DNA of 23,089 nt from Candidatus Delongbacteria bacterium (GTDB taxonomy: Bacteria > Delongbacteria > UBA4055), in NCBI GenBank assembly GCA_027858795.1, contig JAQICF010000173.1, positions 1 to 23,089 on the forward strand. Reading direction: 5' to 3'. Made by a program: the position numbers and the translations under genes. The notes under the pieces were generated by a model, which was not told where the DNA came from, ran no database searches, and saw nothing but the letters and a program-made list of their open reading frames with translations. This document shows, in pieces, positions 15,468-23,089 of this stretch. Position 1 is the stretch's first letter; each line of letters starts with the position of its first letter.

Positions 15468-17428
15468 TGATCCACATCACTACTCATCGGCAGTGTGAAT
15501 ATAAAGCTACTACCCTTACCTTCTTCACTTTCTACCCAAATCCTACCTCGATTCTTTTCAATAAATTCTTTGGATAAAATCAATCCTATACCCGTACCTT
15601 TTTCATTATTAGTTCCTTCTGTAGATAGTTTACAATCAAGGTTAAATATCTTGTCAATATTTTCAGAAGCAATTCCAACACCAGTATCCAAAACAACAGT
15701 TTCAACATGTTTACCGATTGTTTTGCTTTTAATTTGTATGTTTCCACCTACATATGTAAACTTGATCGCATTAGATATCAGGTTTCTCAGAACTGTGCGA
15801 ACCATGTTCTTATCTGCGAAAACTTCAATATCATCAGAAATATCAATCAAAATGTTTATTTTCTTTTCTTTTAAGGTAATGCTTAGGATATTGATCTCTC
15901 TTTCTAGTACGTTCCTAAGATAAAATTTCACAGGTTTAAACTCAATCATACCTGTCTGCGACCTTGACCATTCTAGTAAATTACTTAATAAGTATGACGT
16001 GCTTTTCCCAGCATTATAAATGTGATCAACTCTAGTTTTCATTTTTTCAGTATAAAATTCACTTTTATCATTTTTTAGCAATTCCGAATAACCAATAATA
16101 GCCTGAAAAGGTGATTTTAGATCATGACTGATTATTGAGAAAAATTTATCTTTTGTAGCATTTAATTCGTGCAATTGTATAAGAGTTTTTGACAATTCTT
16201 CTTTTTGTCTAGTAATTAAATTATTTTTTTCTGTTAAGATCATATTTGCTTTTTTCTTCATAGCATACAGATAATACAAAAAAATAATTAACAAAATTAT
16301 AAATGCTGTTAGTATAATGAAAAACAGTCTCAATGTTTTATACTTTTCTATTGTAAGTTTCTGAATTTCATTATCCTTCCTTAATACTATATTTTCTTTT
16401 TCTTTCTTTTCTGATTCGTATTTGGTTAGCATTTCGTTAATCTGACTAGTACTAGTTTCGTTTTGAATGCTGTCGTTGATTCCCTTGAATAATGTGTGGT
16501 ATTTATATGCATTCCTAAAGTTTTGAAGATTGTAGTTAGCCGTGACTAAGATTTCAAACGCTTCTTTTTGCAAAGCTAAAGAATTTATTTCTTTAGCAAG
16601 ATAAAGGCTTTTTTCAGCATAGTCTACAGCTTTAGCATTATTTTTCAAACTGATATTTAATTCTGCCATATTGACATAAACTATTGATATTCCTTTTTTG
16701 TCTCCGAGTTCTTCTTTTATTTTAAGTGATTTGTGATAGTAATCAAGCGCTTTATCGTAATTTCCCTGTAATTTATAATCAATTCCAATATTGACATAAC
16801 AGGCAGATATTCCTTTTTTATCTCCGAGTTCTTCATTAATTTTTAATGATTTAAAATAATTTTCTAAAGCTTTTTCATAATCTCCTTTAAGGCTGAAGAC
16901 CATACCTATATTATTAAAAGATCTTGCAATACCGTTTTTGTCTTCTAATTCTTCAGATATTTTCAATGATTTTGTAAAATATTCTATCGTCTTATCATAA
17001 TTCTGTTGATACCAATATACGATCCCGATATTATTAAGAGATTTAGAGATCCCTAAATTATCATTAAGCTCTTCGGAATTTTCCAAGGATTTTAAAAAAT
17101 ATTCTACCGCTATATCATAATTTCCCTGATCAAGATAACTACTGCCGATTTTCATAAACGATTTAGCTATGAATTTCTTTGATTCAATTTGCTCCGAAAT
17201 AGTTAATGCCTTTTTATAAAAAACAAATGCCGATTCCGGCAAACTGGACTCATATTGAGTTCCTAATTCCAGATATAATTTTACCATACATGTATCTTTT
17301 TCTGCAACTTTAATTTCATTTATTAGACTATCAATACTTCGAATGTCCTGAGCAGAAATATTAAATACAGTAGCTAAAATAAAAATTATAAGTAAATATT
17401 TTGGTATCAAGTTTATTGTTTGTTTCAT
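15464..17428 (-). CDS. TPR sensor histidine kinase
   Basis: The ATG at 17428 (654 residues) is preferred over a GTG at 17446, because it begins a clean signal peptide (MKQTINLIPKYLLII, cleaved near SAQ). Residues about 45-305 are periplasmic TPR repeats with a 40-residue period. They are followed by a coiled coil, one transmembrane helix (about 368-388), a second coiled coil, and the kinase core: H-box SHDLKSPFQ with phospho-acceptor H435, N-box RNLISNAIKFT (N553), G1 DTGVGIA (581-587) and G2 GTGIGL (611-616). All catalytic parts are intact. No receiver domain and no response regulator are nearby, so it is an orphan kinase. It shares its sensor half with the TPR protein directly upstream, 55 nt away. 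The two genes are probably one transcript. Confidence 0.95.
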   Translation of the reverse strand: MKQTINLIPKYLLIIFILATVFNISAQDIRSIDSLINEIKVAEKDTCMVKLYLELGTQYESSLPESAFVFYKKALTISEQIESKKFIAKSFMKIGSSYLDQGNYDIAVEYFLKSLENSEELNDNLGISKSLNNIGIVYWYQQNYDKTIEYFTKSLKISEELEDKNGIARSFNNIGMVFSLKGDYEKALENYFKSLKINEELGDKKGISACYVNIGIDYKLQGNYDKALDYYHKSLKIKEELGDKKGISIVYVNMAELNISLKNNAKAVDYAEKSLYLAKEINSLALQKEAFEILVTANYNLQNFRNAYKYHTLFKGINDSIQNETSTSQINEMLTKYESEKKEKENIVLRKDNEIQKLTIEKYKTLRLFFIILTAFIILLIIFLYYLYAMKKKANMILTEKNNLITRQKEELSKTLIQLHELNATKDKFFSIISHDLKSPFQAIIGYSELLKNDKSEFYTEKMKTRVDHIYNAGKSTSYLLSNLLEWSRSQTGMIEFKPVKFYLRNVLEREINILSITLKEKKINILIDISDDIEVFADKNMVRTVLRNLISNAIKFTYVGGNIQIKSKTIGKHVETVVLDTGVGIASENIDKIFNLDCKLSTEGTNNEKGTGIGLILSKEFIEKNRGRIWVESEEGKGSSFIFTLPMSSDVDQ

Positions 17429-17483
17429 GAGATATTTTCCAATCACTTTTGTTTTACATTATTAAATTCTACTTATTATTTAT

Positions 17484-18818
17484 CTAACTTTTATTTTTAT
17501 GATCCGGGTACAACTTTCTCACACACTCAGGACATACAGAGTGAGAGAATTTAGCATCACTGTGAGAACTTAGATAATCTTCAACTTGTGTCCAATATCC
17601 TGAATCACCTCTGATTTTCTTACAACTCGAACAAATTGGCAATAATCCTTTCAAAGTTTTAATACTATTCATAGCTTTTACTAATTTTTTATTAGTATCT
17701 CTTTTCTTTGAATTCGATTTTAATATGAATACAATGGCTATTATCATTCCAAATATTAAAATCAAGGTTACATTAAGATAAAATTTTTGCTTATCATACA
17801 ATTTCTGTTGTAATACTCTTTCTTTTTCTTTTTCTTTAATACCATATTTTATTTGAATATCTGAAATTTGCTTAGAAGTATTCCTTTCATTAAGACTGTC
17901 TCCCGTAGTTTTAAAATATTTGGAGTTCTCATATGCTCTTTGATAATATTTCAAACTGTCATTTGCTAAAGTTAATATTTCGTACGATTTATTTTGTAAA
18001 TTTAAAAAACCGGTTTCTTTAGCTAAATTTAATCCTCGTTCTGCATATTCTATTGATGTATGATATTTTTTCTCAATGATCTTCAGTTCTGCAAGGTTAA
18101 GGTAAGCTACTGAAATACCGTTTTTATTTTCTATTTTTTTCATGATTTCAAGCGATTTTAACAAACTTTCGCTTGCCATGTCATATGATTTTTGATTCGT
18201 ATAAATCAAACCGAGATTATTAAAACAATCTGCAATCCCTATACTATCGTTAAGTTTTTCATTTAAGACCAACGCTTTCATGATATAATCAATTGCTTTA
18301 TCAAAAATCTCTTGGCTTATGTATAGAACTCCGATATTGTTATAGCAAATTGCAATACCTGTTTCATTGTTAAACTCTTCATCTATTTCAAGAGATTTTA
18401 AGTAATACTCCATAGCTGGTTCATACTTACCTTGAATATCATATATATTCGCAAGATTATTATACATATCTGCCATTCCCTTCCTATTACCTAAATTCTC
18501 ATACATACTCAAAGATTTGATATAATAATCAATGGCTTTGTTATATATGCCATGGTAATAATAACATATTCCTATGCTATTCAAGCATTCTGAAATAAAT
18601 TCATTTAATTCAAGTTCTTCAGATATGGATAATGCTTTATTAAAAACAAACAAAGCTGAATCGGGATGGTTATATACCAGATTATTGCCTATTTCTAGAA
18701 ATAATTTAACTGTATTAGTGTCTTTTTTAACATTTTGAAAATTAATTATTTCATTAGAATTTTTAATCGCAAAGCAATTCACAAGTAAAACAATTATTAA
18801 TACAGATAAATTTCTCAT
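17484..18818 (-). CDS. TPR membrane protein with C-terminal four-cysteine domain
   Basis: The protein has 444 residues: an N-terminal signal sequence, TPR repeats with 40-residue period (about 35-300), a coiled coil, one transmembrane helix (about 346-366), a short coiled linker, and a cytoplasmic C-terminal domain of about 50 residues. That domain has C396 and C399 (PICSSCKKIR), F-S-H at 424-426, and C429 and C432 (SVCPECVRKLYP), the pattern of a zinc ribbon. The sensor half is clearly paralogous to the adjacent kinase (both with coiled-coil after AELxI and EYAE/DYAE motifs), but the output is this Cys4 domain rather than a kinase. AGGA (18829-18826) precedes the ATG. It is a signalling protein of unknown mechanism; zinc binding is inferred. 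Confidence 0.85.
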   Translation of the reverse strand: MRNLSVLIIVLLVNCFAIKNSNEIINFQNVKKDTNTVKLFLEIGNNLVYNHPDSALFVFNKALSISEELELNEFISECLNSIGICYYYHGIYNKAIDYYIKSLSMYENLGNRKGMADMYNNLANIYDIQGKYEPAMEYYLKSLEIDEEFNNETGIAICYNNIGVLYISQEIFDKAIDYIMKALVLNEKLNDSIGIADCFNNLGLIYTNQKSYDMASESLLKSLEIMKKIENKNGISVAYLNLAELKIIEKKYHTSIEYAERGLNLAKETGFLNLQNKSYEILTLANDSLKYYQRAYENSKYFKTTGDSLNERNTSKQISDIQIKYGIKEKEKERVLQQKLYDKQKFYLNVTLILIFGMIIAIVFILKSNSKKRDTNKKLVKAMNSIKTLKGLLPICSSCKKIRGDSGYWTQVEDYLSSHSDAKFSHSVCPECVRKLYPDHKNKS

Positions 18819-18982
18819 AATTAAATCCTATTGAGTATATAATTCATTTAACATGATGGCTCTCTAAATTGGTATAACGCAATTATTTTATTTTAGATAT
18901 GAATAAGTGTATCAAAAATATAAACTTTATTGCTTGCTATGTCGATTTTTTAATTATTTTGAGTTATTAAGATTGATTATAT

Positions 18983-19822
18983 TTATTCTGAAATATTGTA
19001 TTCGCGTTTTTGATTTTTATTATTTTTACCCGGACCATAGATGTCCTCTTTACATTCAGGACAAATTGAATGACTAAATTTTATATCTGTGTGTTTGGAG
19101 AGATAATCTGCTACCGGATGCCAAATGTTTTCTTTATCACGGATGCCATGACAAGAAGCACAAATTGGAAGAAATCCGTTTGTAACACTTTTTCCATCAA
19201 TCACTTTTGATTTCAACTCAGTAATTATCTTTTCTCTTTGTGCTTCATATTTCTTCTGTTCAGTAATATCAGAGAAAAATCCAAAAGCTCCTCTGTACAA
19301 GCCATTTTCATCCAAAACTGGATTTGTTTTAACTAATATTGTTCGTCGAACTTTATCTAAGCCAATTATTTCAAGTTCATAAATATCTGTTTTTCCAGAT
19401 CTTTTATTGGAAGTTTTATCAAGAATTAAATTAAATTCTTTTTCTGTAGTAAATTCATTCAAGTTCTTACCTTCTAATTCGCCATCATAACAACCAAATA
19501 TCTCATTTCCTGCTTTATTTGCAAATGTAAAATTCTCATCCTCATCTACTATACCGATTCCTTCCAGAAGGGATTCTACTAGATCTCTGTACTTCGTTTC
19601 ACTTTCTTTCAGTGCCTTTTTATTTTTCTCACCTGCTAAGTTGGTTCTCCATCTGAAGAAAAACATGATGTTAACAAATAATCCTAATAAAAACAAATTT
19701 AGAATGATAAGATATTTTGTTTTTAGGTCTAAAATTAGACTACTTAAAATAATAAAAGAACAAACAACTGCAAATATTGAGACAGTAACTATAATTCTAT
19801 GCTTAATCTGGGATTTACTCAT
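18983..19822 (-). CDS. PAS membrane protein with the same four-cysteine domain
   Basis: The ATG at 19822 (279 residues) has AAGG 7 nt upstream; a TTG one codon earlier is less likely. There are two transmembrane helices (about 9-31 and 37-57), then a PAS domain with its PAC-like end (about 75-195, closing with GAFGFFSDITEQKKYEAQ), a short coiled linker, and a C-terminal Cys4 domain: C221, C224 (PICASCHGIR), F-S-H ending at H251, C254 and C257 (SICPECKED). Cysteine spacing is identical to that in the TPR protein downstream (33 residues from the first to the third Cys). No kinase, GGDEF or methyl-accepting output is present, so the Cys4 domain is the only candidate effector. The gene is first of the cluster, behind a strong promoter. 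Confidence 0.85.
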   Translation of the reverse strand: MSKSQIKHRIIVTVSIFAVVCSFIILSSLILDLKTKYLIILNLFLLGLFVNIMFFFRWRTNLAGEKNKKALKESETKYRDLVESLLEGIGIVDEDENFTFANKAGNEIFGCYDGELEGKNLNEFTTEKEFNLILDKTSNKRSGKTDIYELEIIGLDKVRRTILVKTNPVLDENGLYRGAFGFFSDITEQKKYEAQREKIITELKSKVIDGKSVTNGFLPICASCHGIRDKENIWHPVADYLSKHTDIKFSHSICPECKEDIYGPGKNNKNQKREYNISE

Positions 19823-19975
19823 CAACTTACCTTAATGTTATACACTTAGCGTATTATATCCTTACATATTGTATATATGCTAGTAATTATAAGCTCTAGA
19901 AGTGATACAGGTTACAATAGATGGTTTTATATATTTATCAATTTCTCGTTACAACTTTTAGTGGTTACATAAAAT

Positions 19976-20004
19976 AATATAAGGTTTTAAAAGTATTATG
20001 TCAA
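19976..20004 (-). promoter_or_regulatory. near-consensus sigma70 promoter of the PAS/TPR signalling cluster
   Basis: On the minus strand, a perfect TTGACA (20004-19999), a 17-nt spacer and TATATT (19981-19976) are seen. Start of transcription would be near 19969, leaving a leader of about 147 nt before the ATG at 19822. The leader carries three copies of GTAAC (two extended to TTGTAAC) and no evident structure of a known riboswitch. Confidence 0.8.
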
Positions 20005-20017
20005 TCGTAAACCTTAT
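19979..20017. repeat. inverted repeat overlapping promoter / end of GNAT gene
   Basis: Arms ATAAGGTTT (19979-19987) and AAACCTTAT (20009-20017) are perfect over 9 bp, with a 21-nt gap. The arm at 19979-19987 overlaps the -10 box and the -35 box lies in the gap. It lies 16 nt beyond the GNAT stop, so it may be a weak terminator (no clean T tract) or an operator. Confidence 0.5.
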
Positions 20018-20033
20018 TTTGATATTATTAATT

Positions 20034-20462
20034 TCACTTAGTCTTTTCATGAATAAAAAACATACCCGGCTTTGAAGCTGGTCTTGTTATAAATCCAAAT
20101 TTATGATAAAAGTTTTCAACTCCCTCAGCCGCCATTAAACCAACTAATGAATTATGATTAGCATTATCATCTAAATATTGCATTAATTCATTCATTATGA
20201 CTTTACCCAAACATTTTCCTTGATATTCCGGTACTACAATAATATCCTGAATATAAAAATAAATAGCACCATCACCGACTATTCGACCAAGTCCAATAAG
20301 TTTATCAATATCATAAAGGCAAACTGAAAATAAAGAATTTTCTAATCCTTTCTCCATTGTTTCAAAATCTAATTTGACCCAATTTGTAGTACTTCTGATA
20401 CTATCATATTCAATCGGTGTAGGATTTTTATACTCAATTCTGTAATCTTTTGGTAAACTCAT
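20034..20462 (-). CDS. GNAT family N-acetyltransferase
   Basis: The protein has 142 residues, the size of a single-domain GNAT enzyme. Motif A is visible in IYFYIQDIIVVPEYQGKCLG: strand beta-4 followed by the acetyl-CoA pyrophosphate loop (Q-x-x-x-x-G/A). The later FYHKFGF is the typical motif B end. It transfers an acetyl group from acetyl-CoA to an unknown amine, cytoplasmic. AAGGA precedes the ATG by 8 nt. It lies 57 nt after an EamA transporter gene and is the last gene of the minus-strand block. Confidence 0.9.
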   Translation of the reverse strand: MSLPKDYRIEYKNPTPIEYDSIRSTTNWVKLDFETMEKGLENSLFSVCLYDIDKLIGLGRIVGDGAIYFYIQDIIVVPEYQGKCLGKVIMNELMQYLDDNANHNSLVGLMAAEGVENFYHKFGFITRPASKPGMFFIHEKTK

Positions 20463-20519
20463 TTATTATTCCTTTAATTTGATAATAAGTCTCAAAGTAA
20501 CTCTCAGGTACTTCTTTAA

Positions 20520-21470
20520 CTAAATTATGTATTTTTTCCCATTGTTTTCCCTTACTAATTTTCTCTTATTGCGACTTATCGTATATTCCGGCAAAACATT
20601 CGTAATAATTATACTTACGACAACCAAAAAAAATCCGATTTTACCGTATATACCAATCAATTCTCCGAAAAAGAACCATCCGAAAAACACCGCAAATACC
20701 GGGGCTGTGAAAATTGAGAATGATACTGTTATAGCTGAAGCATGCTTAGAAAGCCAATAATAAATTACAAAAGCCAAACTGGTTCCGATCAAAGCTAAAT
20801 ATACAATACTTACCCATAAACTTGTTGAATAATAATTTGTCGTTTTATTTTCAAATCCAAAACCTATTATTAGAAAAACAATTGTCGTTACGATCAATTG
20901 ACTAGTTACTTCAATAAATGGATCAAAATTATTCCTAATATTACGCAAGTATACTAAAGATAATCCTCCACTTGCAGCAGCAATTAAGACATAAAACATT
21001 CCTAAATAATATAATCTGCCATTCAAGCTCATATCGTCATGGTAAATAAAAACCAATCCACTTATCCCTACAATTAAACCAAACCATTTATACAATTTCG
21101 CTTTTTCATCATGAAGTATAAAATGGGCAAAAATAACTACAAATAACGATTGTGTTGAAAACAAAACTGAACCTAATCCCGTAGAAATATATTGTTCTCC
21201 AAGATAAACCATACCATAAGGTATCGTAAACATTATGGTTGATAAGCTAATTGCCCTAAACCAAAACTTATAGTTAAATGGTAAATTCTTTTTTGTTATT
21301 TTTAGCCAAATAAGCAGAAACAATGTTGCTAAAAAAAATCTAAGACCCGCACATTGAAAAGGAGGAGCATCATTTAGTCCGATTTTAATTGCTAGCCAGG
21401 TCGATCCCCAAATCAACGCCAGAAACATAACACCTAACCAGATTTTTGTATTCGAATAAGATTGTTTCAT
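20520..21470 (-). CDS. EamA/DMT superfamily transporter
   Basis: The protein has 316 residues with about ten hydrophobic helices in two EamA halves (about 10-140 and 155-295). The N-terminus with WGSTWLAIKIG and the arginine-rich AGLRFFLAT after helix 2 are hallmarks of this family, as is SLAFVIYYWLSKHASA in the second half. Members are mostly inner-membrane exporters of amino acids, nucleosides or metabolites; the substrate is unknown. AGGA lies 6 nt before the ATG. A 127-nt stretch separates it from the SagB-like gene and holds a gene remnant (see 21493-21579). Confidence 0.92.
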   Translation of the reverse strand: MKQSYSNTKIWLGVMFLALIWGSTWLAIKIGLNDAPPFQCAGLRFFLATLFLLIWLKITKKNLPFNYKFWFRAISLSTIMFTIPYGMVYLGEQYISTGLGSVLFSTQSLFVVIFAHFILHDEKAKLYKWFGLIVGISGLVFIYHDDMSLNGRLYYLGMFYVLIAAASGGLSLVYLRNIRNNFDPFIEVTSQLIVTTIVFLIIGFGFENKTTNYYSTSLWVSIVYLALIGTSLAFVIYYWLSKHASAITVSFSIFTAPVFAVFFGWFFFGELIGIYGKIGFFLVVVSIIITNVLPEYTISRNKRKLVRENNGKKYII

Positions 21471-21492
21471 GATTTCCTATTTTTCTCTCTCT

Positions 21493-21579
21493 TTATTTCA
21501 ATTTTAACCAGCTCATTTTCCAATCAAGTCTAAATCCGAATTTTAATGCCAAATCAGTTGAAGAGGTATTTTTCCGGAA
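21493..21579 (-). pseudogene. C-terminal remnant of a lost gene
   Basis: Between the SagB-like gene stop and the transporter start, an open stretch of 28 codons reads TSSTDLALKFGFRLDW then KMSWLKLK and a stop, immediately after an in-frame TAG. The LKFGFR piece looks like the end of a GNAT acetyltransferase (typical xLGF/FGF element), but 28 residues is too few to be sure. It has no start codon with a ribosome site, so it is likely the leftover of a decayed gene. Confidence 0.35.
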
Positions 21580-21597
21580 CTATGTTACATCTTTAGG

Positions 21598-22374
21598 TTA
21601 ATTAAGAGTACCTACAGGAGCAAGATAAATTGTCATTTCTTCATTCCCGTCGACATTAATGATTTCATCCATATCTTTTTGTTTGTAAGCTGCAATTGCA
21701 CATGTACCGCAACCGATTGATTCAACTGCAAGGTAAAGATTCTGACAAAGGTGCCCGGCTTCAATCAGAATATCTTTATACGCAGCTGTTCCGTATCTCC
21801 ATTCTGTTCTGTAGGGGACAGCACTCCAGATAAAACATACTGCACATTCCCCTGCGAATTTTTGATTACAAGCCGCATCTGTAAGTCTTTTACGCAGATC
21901 CCTGATCTTAAACAGAAATACCAATTTATGCTTAACAGGCAGGTATCGGTATATTCCCATTTCCAGACCTGTTACATTATTAACAGCAAGGTAAGTCACA
22001 AACGGATGCCTGCATCCTCCTGAGGGAACTGTTCGTAAAACTTTTTTCCCGTCCGGTGAATAATTTTTGATTCCCTGAGTTGCCCATAGCAGATATGACA
22101 GATCTTCTATTGTTATACTTTTATCTGTAAATTCCCTTCTGCTCTTTCTGTTATTGATGCATTCATAAATATCATTATTGATTATCGTAACGGCATCTGG
22201 AGATGGAAGTATGATTCTTTTACTGTCATTCTCATATTCCTTTTCAATATCAGGATACGGAAAACCATTCTGCTGATCAGTGATATATCCTTTCATTCCC
22301 TCTCGGTTGTTTTTCAGCAGATTTCTGTTTTCTATCATTTTATTTTTTATTTTAGAATTTATTTTTTCATTCAT
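21598..22374 (-). CDS. SagB/ThcOx-like nitroreductase-fold oxidoreductase
   Basis: The ATG at 22374 is the start (258 residues): GGAG lies 6 nt before it, whereas the TTG at 22386 falls upstream of that site. After a charged 75-residue lead, the FMN-binding nitroreductase core begins (RKSRREFTDKSITIEDLSYL: phosphate-contacting R-x-S-x-R), then PSGGCRHP, GIYRYLPVKHKL, GHLCQNLYLAVESIGCGTCA and the terminal EMTIYLAPVG. This order is typical of SagB-type dehydrogenases, FMN enzymes that oxidise azolines to azoles in modified peptides, although many are free-standing with unknown function. No cyclodehydratase or precursor peptide is in the window. It follows the DUF4476 gene by 30 nt. Confidence 0.88.
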   Translation of the reverse strand: MNEKINSKIKNKMIENRNLLKNNREGMKGYITDQQNGFPYPDIEKEYENDSKRIILPSPDAVTIINNDIYECINNRKSRREFTDKSITIEDLSYLLWATQGIKNYSPDGKKVLRTVPSGGCRHPFVTYLAVNNVTGLEMGIYRYLPVKHKLVFLFKIRDLRKRLTDAACNQKFAGECAVCFIWSAVPYRTEWRYGTAAYKDILIEAGHLCQNLYLAVESIGCGTCAIAAYKQKDMDEIINVDGNEEMTIYLAPVGTLN

Positions 22375-22404
22375 GATTGACTCCAAATAAACTTCTGAAT
22401 TTTC

Positions 22405-23073
22405 CTATCTTGACTGTATTATTTTTTGAGCTCTTTTTTTATCGTCTCCGAATTCAAATGAATTGATCAGTTGAAAAGAATTGTCAGTATCAATTATCTT
22501 CGGATAAATAATCTTAAGAGCAGCTAATTTTCCATCTGAAAAATCAAAGATATCCATTATCTGCTTTCCCTGAGCTACATCAAAGTAATTGTTTTGTGCC
22601 GCAACTTTAACGATCGTGATTCTCTCTTCTTCAAAACTTTCATCTTCAAGGTCACTTAAAAAAATGCTAAATCTTGATGCACTCATCTTTGTATAAACTT
22701 CTTCTTCAGAGAAATCATTAATACTAACATTTATCTGTGCGTCTTGTGAAAATGTTACACCCTGTGATTGATTACCTGAAAATGAAACATTAACATTTTC
22801 AGGTATTGAGTTAACGAGATATTTAATTTCATCAATCAGTTGCTTGGCTTCAATTCTACTATTCTTCTTAAGTTGCACAAGATAATTTCTATCTAATTTA
22901 TTCAGCCTTTTCATAATATTATTAACTACAACTATTGACTCAAACCCACCGTCATTTGATGCTGCACCTTCAATTTCCATGCTGAAATTTCCTGCCGGAG
23001 AAGTAAATGTTACTTTTTCTGCAAACACTACAAACGCAATAAATAATAAGACTGCCATTGAATATTTTTTCAT
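22405..23073 (-). CDS. secreted DUF4476-domain protein
   Basis: The protein has 222 residues with a cleavable signal peptide (MKKYSMAVLLFIAFVVFAEK). The middle is variable; the C-terminal part (about 130-220) matches the DUF4476 pattern: SASRFSIFLSDLEDESFEEE, then FDVAQGKQIMDIFDFSDGKL and a long A-x-x-K-IIYPKI-x-D run to the end. The domain is common in Bacteroidota and relatives, in periplasmic or outer-membrane proteins, and its function is unknown. GAGGG precedes the ATG closely. It is probably the first gene of a minus-strand unit with the SagB-like gene; its promoter would lie past the right end. Confidence 0.85.
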   Translation of the reverse strand: MKKYSMAVLLFIAFVVFAEKVTFTSPAGNFSMEIEGAASNDGGFESIVVVNNIMKRLNKLDRNYLVQLKKNSRIEAKQLIDEIKYLVNSIPENVNVSFSGNQSQGVTFSQDAQINVSINDFSEEEVYTKMSASRFSIFLSDLEDESFEEERITIVKVAAQNNYFDVAQGKQIMDIFDFSDGKLAALKIIYPKIIDTDNSFQLINSFEFGDDKKRAQKIIQSR

Positions 23074-23089
23074 TTTTCCCTCATTTATT

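Overview
This AT-rich window (estimated by eye at about one third G+C) comes from a diderm (Gram-negative) bacterium. It carries an MCE/Mla-type lipid transport operon with an outer-membrane-like barrel, lipoproteins, and large TPR and PAS signalling proteins. The style (TPR-fused histidine kinases, a DUF4476 protein, TTG/GTG starts) fits the FCB superphylum. However, most genes have clear Shine-Dalgarno sites, and four promoters of the classical TTGxxx-N17-TATATT type are visible, which argues against mainstream Bacteroidota. A candidate phylum near Cloacimonadota, Delongbacteria or Marinimicrobia is a guess only; no rRNA or other phylogenetic marker was available to place it.

Layout. At 1-272 (minus) is the start of a TPR lipoprotein gene cut by the window edge. 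At 568-5559 (plus) is a tightly packed five-gene operon: MCE protein, PqiC-like auxiliary lipoprotein, a secreted PEGA-like plus beta-barrel protein, an MlaE permease with N-terminal STAS-like region, and an MlaF ATPase. Together these could bridge inner membrane, periplasm and outer membrane for lipid transport. At 5594-9461 (plus) a strong promoter drives grpE, dnaJ, a ComEA-like helix-hairpin-helix protein and an unrecognised single-pass membrane protein, closed by a rho-independent terminator. At 9489-12875 (plus) are a PilM/GspL-like membrane protein, rsmD and an HDOD-GGDEF diguanylate cyclase, all overlapping.

From 12877 the window becomes accessory in character. There is a GC-rich hairpin repeat, a family 2 glycosyltransferase (minus) with four CAAT repeats near its 5' end, and a tyrosine recombinase (plus) with an odd GC-rich tail. 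A minus-strand signalling cluster (19822 to 15185) follows: a PAS protein and a TPR protein that share the same C-terminal four-cysteine domain, a TPR histidine kinase whose sensor half is paralogous to that TPR protein, and a frameshifted small ORF resembling an acetyltransferase. It starts at a near-perfect sigma70 promoter and ends in a hairpin.

The last block (23073 to 20034, minus) carries a secreted DUF4476 protein, a SagB-like nitroreductase, a short decayed gene remnant, an EamA/DMT exporter and a GNAT acetyltransferase.

The most promising material for new biology is the MCE operon with its own candidate outer-membrane barrel, and the duplicated four-cysteine module attached to different sensors in the signalling cluster.
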